Source: Bradyrhizobium arachidis
Lineage (GTDB): Bacteria; Pseudomonadota; Alphaproteobacteria; Rhizobiales; Xanthobacteraceae
Length of the DNA stretch: 64,000 bases
Direction of reading: 5' to 3'
NCBI RefSeq assembly: GCF_015291705.1
Contig: NZ_CP030050.1
Coordinates: 5,642,001 to 5,706,000 of the forward strand
The notes beneath the pieces were generated by a model, which saw only the letters and a list, made by a program, of their open reading frames with translations, was not told the origin of the DNA and did no database searches. The stretch's first letter is position 1. Each line of letters begins with the position of its first letter. The translations under genes and the position numbers were made by a program. Shown in pieces: positions 62,115 through 64,000 of this stretch.

Positions 62115-62158
62115 GAACGTATGAAGAACATTGTTCTCATTTCGTTCTTTGGAGTCAA
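62115..62158 (-). promoter_or_regulatory. Promoter with two inverted LexA boxes
   Basis: GAAC-N7-GAAC (62115-62129) and GTTC-N7-GTTC (62133-62147) are both perfect, separated by 3 bases, and together form a dyad. On the minus strand TTGACT (62153-62158) and AACAAT (62130-62135) are spaced by 17 bases, so the boxes cover the spacer, the -10 and the start region. Strong LexA repression is expected. Confidence 0.9.
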
Positions 62159-62210
62159 GCAATCTCAACGACATCGAAATTTGATGGTTAACTTACTGAA
62201 ATCAAATAAT

Positions 62211-62266
62211 AAAAAAGCCCCGGCCGACGGCCGGGGCTTTCGACGATCGCTCAAAAAGAGCGATCG
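62211..62266 (-). terminator. Double-hairpin terminator of the porin gene
   Basis: Just past the porin stop on the minus strand there is a 9-base stem (62244-62252 with 62258-62266), then a 12-base GC-rich stem (62214-62225 with 62229-62240, loop GAC) followed by six T and more T-rich sequence. It should stop porin transcripts before the LexA-controlled promoter. Confidence 0.93.
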
Positions 62267-62269
62267 GTA

Positions 62270-62989
62270 TCAGTAACGGCCGACGAGCGGGCCGCCGAAC
62301 TTGTAGTTCAGACGGACGAGACCCATGTCGACGTCCTGCTTGATGTGCTCGGAGCCGGCGAAGCCAGCGAAGGTGACGTCCTTGCCCGACAGGAAGATGT
62401 GGTTGTACTCGACGCCAACCGACCAGTTCGGAGCGAAGCCGTACTCGAGGCCGGCACCGACCGTGCCGCCCCAGCGGGTGTCGCTGGTCGAAGCGAGCAG
62501 CGGACCACCGAGCGCGAAGATCTCGTACTTGTCGCTGACCACAGCCGCACCACCCTTGACGTAGATGAGCACGTTGTTCCAGGCGTAGCCGACCTGGCCG
62601 GTGATCAGACCGAACGCGTCGATCTTGGTGCGGTTGCGGGTGGCGAACAGCGCGCTGGCGTTGTCGCCGGAGAAGTCGGCCCAGTTGCCCTGGCCTTCAA
62701 CGCCGAACACCCACTGGCCGGACTGCCAGCGATAGCCGACCTGGCCACCGACCGTGCCGCCGGTCGCATCGTGCGAGCCTTCGCGGCCGACGCCGACGAA
62801 ATCCCAGGTCGCATGCGAGGAACCGCCGCCGCCGTTGATACCGATGTAGAAGCCGCTCCAGTCATAGATCGTCGCGACCATCGCGGGCGCCTTGGTGTAA
62901 GGACGCGCAGCGAGATCAGCAGCCAGCGCCGGCGCAGTCGCGCTGAGCGCGACGAGGCTCACAGCGGCAAGCAACAGATTCTTTTTCAT
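62270..62989 (-). CDS. Outer-membrane beta-barrel protein, Omp25/Omp31 type
   Basis: A 239-residue porin-family protein. Signal peptide about 1-23 (LLLAAVSLVALSATAPALA), then an eight-strand barrel pattern starting DWSGFYIGINGGGG and ending in aromatic residues (KFGGPLVGRY). Homologous proteins are abundant surface proteins of Rhizobiales. It is followed by a very strong double-hairpin terminator and preceded by about 250 bases before the divergent DUF3551 gene. Confidence 0.93.
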   Translation of the reverse strand: MKKNLLLAAVSLVALSATAPALAADLAARPYTKAPAMVATIYDWSGFYIGINGGGGSSHATWDFVGVGREGSHDATGGTVGGQVGYRWQSGQWVFGVEGQGNWADFSGDNASALFATRNRTKIDAFGLITGQVGYAWNNVLIYVKGGAAVVSDKYEIFALGGPLLASTSDTRWGGTVGAGLEYGFAPNWSVGVEYNHIFLSGKDVTFAGFAGSEHIKQDVDMGLVRLNYKFGGPLVGRY

Positions 62990-63242
62990 TTGATTCCCGT
63001 TCCAGTTTCTTCAGTAGGCCCCCGGGCCGTGTTGTCGTCATAGCAGTGATCGACAGAATTGCTGTAACCTCGACGCCACAGTGAGAGCCAAAGGCCCTTG
63101 CTACGTTAATGCATGTTTAGCAGCGCGCGCGGGAAACTCTTTGAAACAAGTGTTTTCACGAGTTCCAATGTCGACTACACGACATTCATCGCGTGCGCGC
63201 GTAACGAAGTCGCGCGCACAAACGCGTGATTGGAGAATTGAA

Positions 63243-63545
63243 ATGCGTGGACGAATTACTCTCCCCATTGTCGCCACATTTTCGCTCGCTCTCGCCACAT
63301 TCGCGCTCGACGCAAGCACGCCCGCGCGCGCGTTCGGAACCAATCATGCGTTCTGCCTCACGGGCGACGAATGGCCGGGACTGAGCAATTGCAGGTTCGA
63401 CAGCTACGCGCAGTGTCAGGCAAGCGCATCGGGCCGCGCTCTGACCTGCATCGCCAATCCCTACTTCGCAGGCCAGAGCGATGATCCCTATGCGTATCAG
63501 AACCGACCGCGCACATTCACGCCGGGCTATTTCTCGTCGCGCTGA
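63243..63545 (+). CDS. DUF3551 protein, copy 1
   Basis: A 100-residue exported protein: signal peptide about 1-30 (TLPIVATFSLALATFAL), then the DUF3551 core with Cys in HAFCLTGD, SNCRFDSYAQC and ALTCIANPYF. Four Cys suggest disulfides in the periplasm. A GGAGA site precedes ATG 63243. A second DUF3551 gene starts one base after its stop. The family is frequent in Bradyrhizobium; its role is unknown. Confidence 0.87.
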   Translation: MRGRITLPIVATFSLALATFALDASTPARAFGTNHAFCLTGDEWPGLSNCRFDSYAQCQASASGRALTCIANPYFAGQSDDPYAYQNRPRTFTPGYFSSR

Positions 63546-63546
63546 G

Positions 63547-63795
63547 ATGCACCGCACATCCCTTGCGCTCGTTGCGATCAGCGCGCTCTTCATGAGCACG
63601 CATGCGCGCGCGCAGACTTATGATCCGAACTATCCCGTCTGCATGCAGATCTACGGTCAGGTCGGCTATTTCGATTGCCGCTACGCCTCGCTCGAGCAGT
63701 GCAAGTTTCTCGCCGTCGGACGTTCGGCGAGCTGCGTCGTGAACCCGTATTTCGCTCAGGCAAAACCTGCTCGGCGGTCGAGACGCGCCAATTAG
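63547..63795 (+). CDS. DUF3551 protein, copy 2
   Basis: An 82-residue exported protein: signal peptide about 1-22 (LALVAISALFMSTHARAQ), then YPVCMQIYGQVGYFDCRYASLEQC and SCVVNPYF-type blocks, the standard DUF3551 form. Its ATG at 63547 lies one base after the stop of copy 1, so the two are translationally coupled tandem paralogs. It is closer to the usual family pattern than copy 1. The C-terminus is Arg-rich. Confidence 0.85.
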   Translation: MHRTSLALVAISALFMSTHARAQTYDPNYPVCMQIYGQVGYFDCRYASLEQCKFLAVGRSASCVVNPYFAQAKPARRSRRAN

Positions 63796-63901
63796 GGTAG
63801 CTTGCGTCATCCTCAACGTTTAGGCGCATCAGGACGTGCGATGACGGCCTTTGAATGAGTTACGTTGGAGCCCCTTAACGTTTGTGCCCGAGAATGCGGT
63901 C

Positions 63902-64000
63902 ATGCGACGCCAGCTCATCGCCTCAGCCCTTTGTGCCATCATCTCGTATCTCGGCTCGCTGCTGACGGTCGGCGCTGTCGAGCGGATAAATGGTAACGAT
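63902..64000 (+). CDS. Start of an open frame cut by the window edge
   Basis: From ATG 63902 the frame is open to the window end (33 codons). It begins MRRQLIASALCAIISYLGSL, with an N-terminal positive charge and a hydrophobic stretch like a signal peptide or anchor. A GTG at 63884 is in frame. No good ribosome site is seen. It is probably an exported-protein gene that continues beyond the window, but this is uncertain. Confidence 0.4.
   Translation, partial: MRRQLIASALCAIISYLGSLLTVGAVERINGND

Overview
The window is high-GC alphaproteobacterial chromosome, almost certainly Bradyrhizobium or a close relative. The order pyrG-secG-tpiA-ppiD-trpDC-moaC / moeA-lexA-comEC / glnS-gltX-gltA / lpxB-lpxI-lpxA-fabZ-lpxD-bamA-rseP-dxr-cdsA-uppS-frr-pyrH-tsf-rpsB / dnaE is the rhizobial core arrangement. 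LexA boxes of the alphaproteobacterial GTTC-N7-GTTC type, DUF3551 proteins, an Omp25-like porin and typical bradyrhizobial palindromic repeats agree with this. No tRNA, rRNA, CRISPR array, transposase or phage gene was seen.

Layout. 1-7.9 kb: end of a PmtA-like methyltransferase gene, CTP synthase, SecG and triosephosphate isomerase on the minus strand, then PpiD, TrpD, TrpC and MoaC on the plus strand. 7.9-19.5 kb: accessory genes that separate moaC from moeA. They comprise a CGNR/ABATE regulator divergent from an amidase-MFS pair with a clear dyad operator between them, an orphan Flp pilin, a membrane GGDEF-EAL protein, an SDR, a CtpA protease, an FMN-dependent hydroxy-acid oxidase with a HAD phosphatase, and two very small proteins. 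19.6-26.7 kb: MoeA, LexA with its operator, small hypothetical proteins, a protein made of three GAF-like repeats, ComEC and DUF2171. 26.7-32.4 kb: SnoaL-like protein, GlnRS, a flavodoxin-fold reductase, GluRS and citrate synthase.

32.4-39 kb: a carbohydrate-uptake cassette (ROK regulator, binding protein, two permeases, ATPase, SDR) inserted between gltA and lpxB. It is bounded on both sides by direct copies of the same 85-bp palindromic repeat. 39-54 kb: one long minus-strand block for lipid A, outer-membrane assembly, isoprenoid and phospholipid precursors, and translation factors. 54-58.3 kb: a caspase-fold protein with both catalytic residues lost, a Tat-exported beta-carbonic anhydrase and a lipoprotein. 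58.3-62.1 kb: replicative DNA polymerase DnaE and, just upstream, a 32-residue membrane microprotein. 62.2-64 kb: porin, a tandem DUF3551 pair and the start of a gene cut by the window edge.

The most interesting item is the microprotein at 61999-62097. Its promoter (TTGACT-N17-AACAAT) is covered by two perfect LexA boxes in inverted arrangement. It looks like an SOS-induced, SidA-type inner-membrane division inhibitor, and it is too short for most gene callers. Other notable items are the pseudo-caspase, the repeat-flanked sugar cassette with a perfect operator dyad at its ROK gene, and the dyad operator pair at the CGNR/amidase junction.
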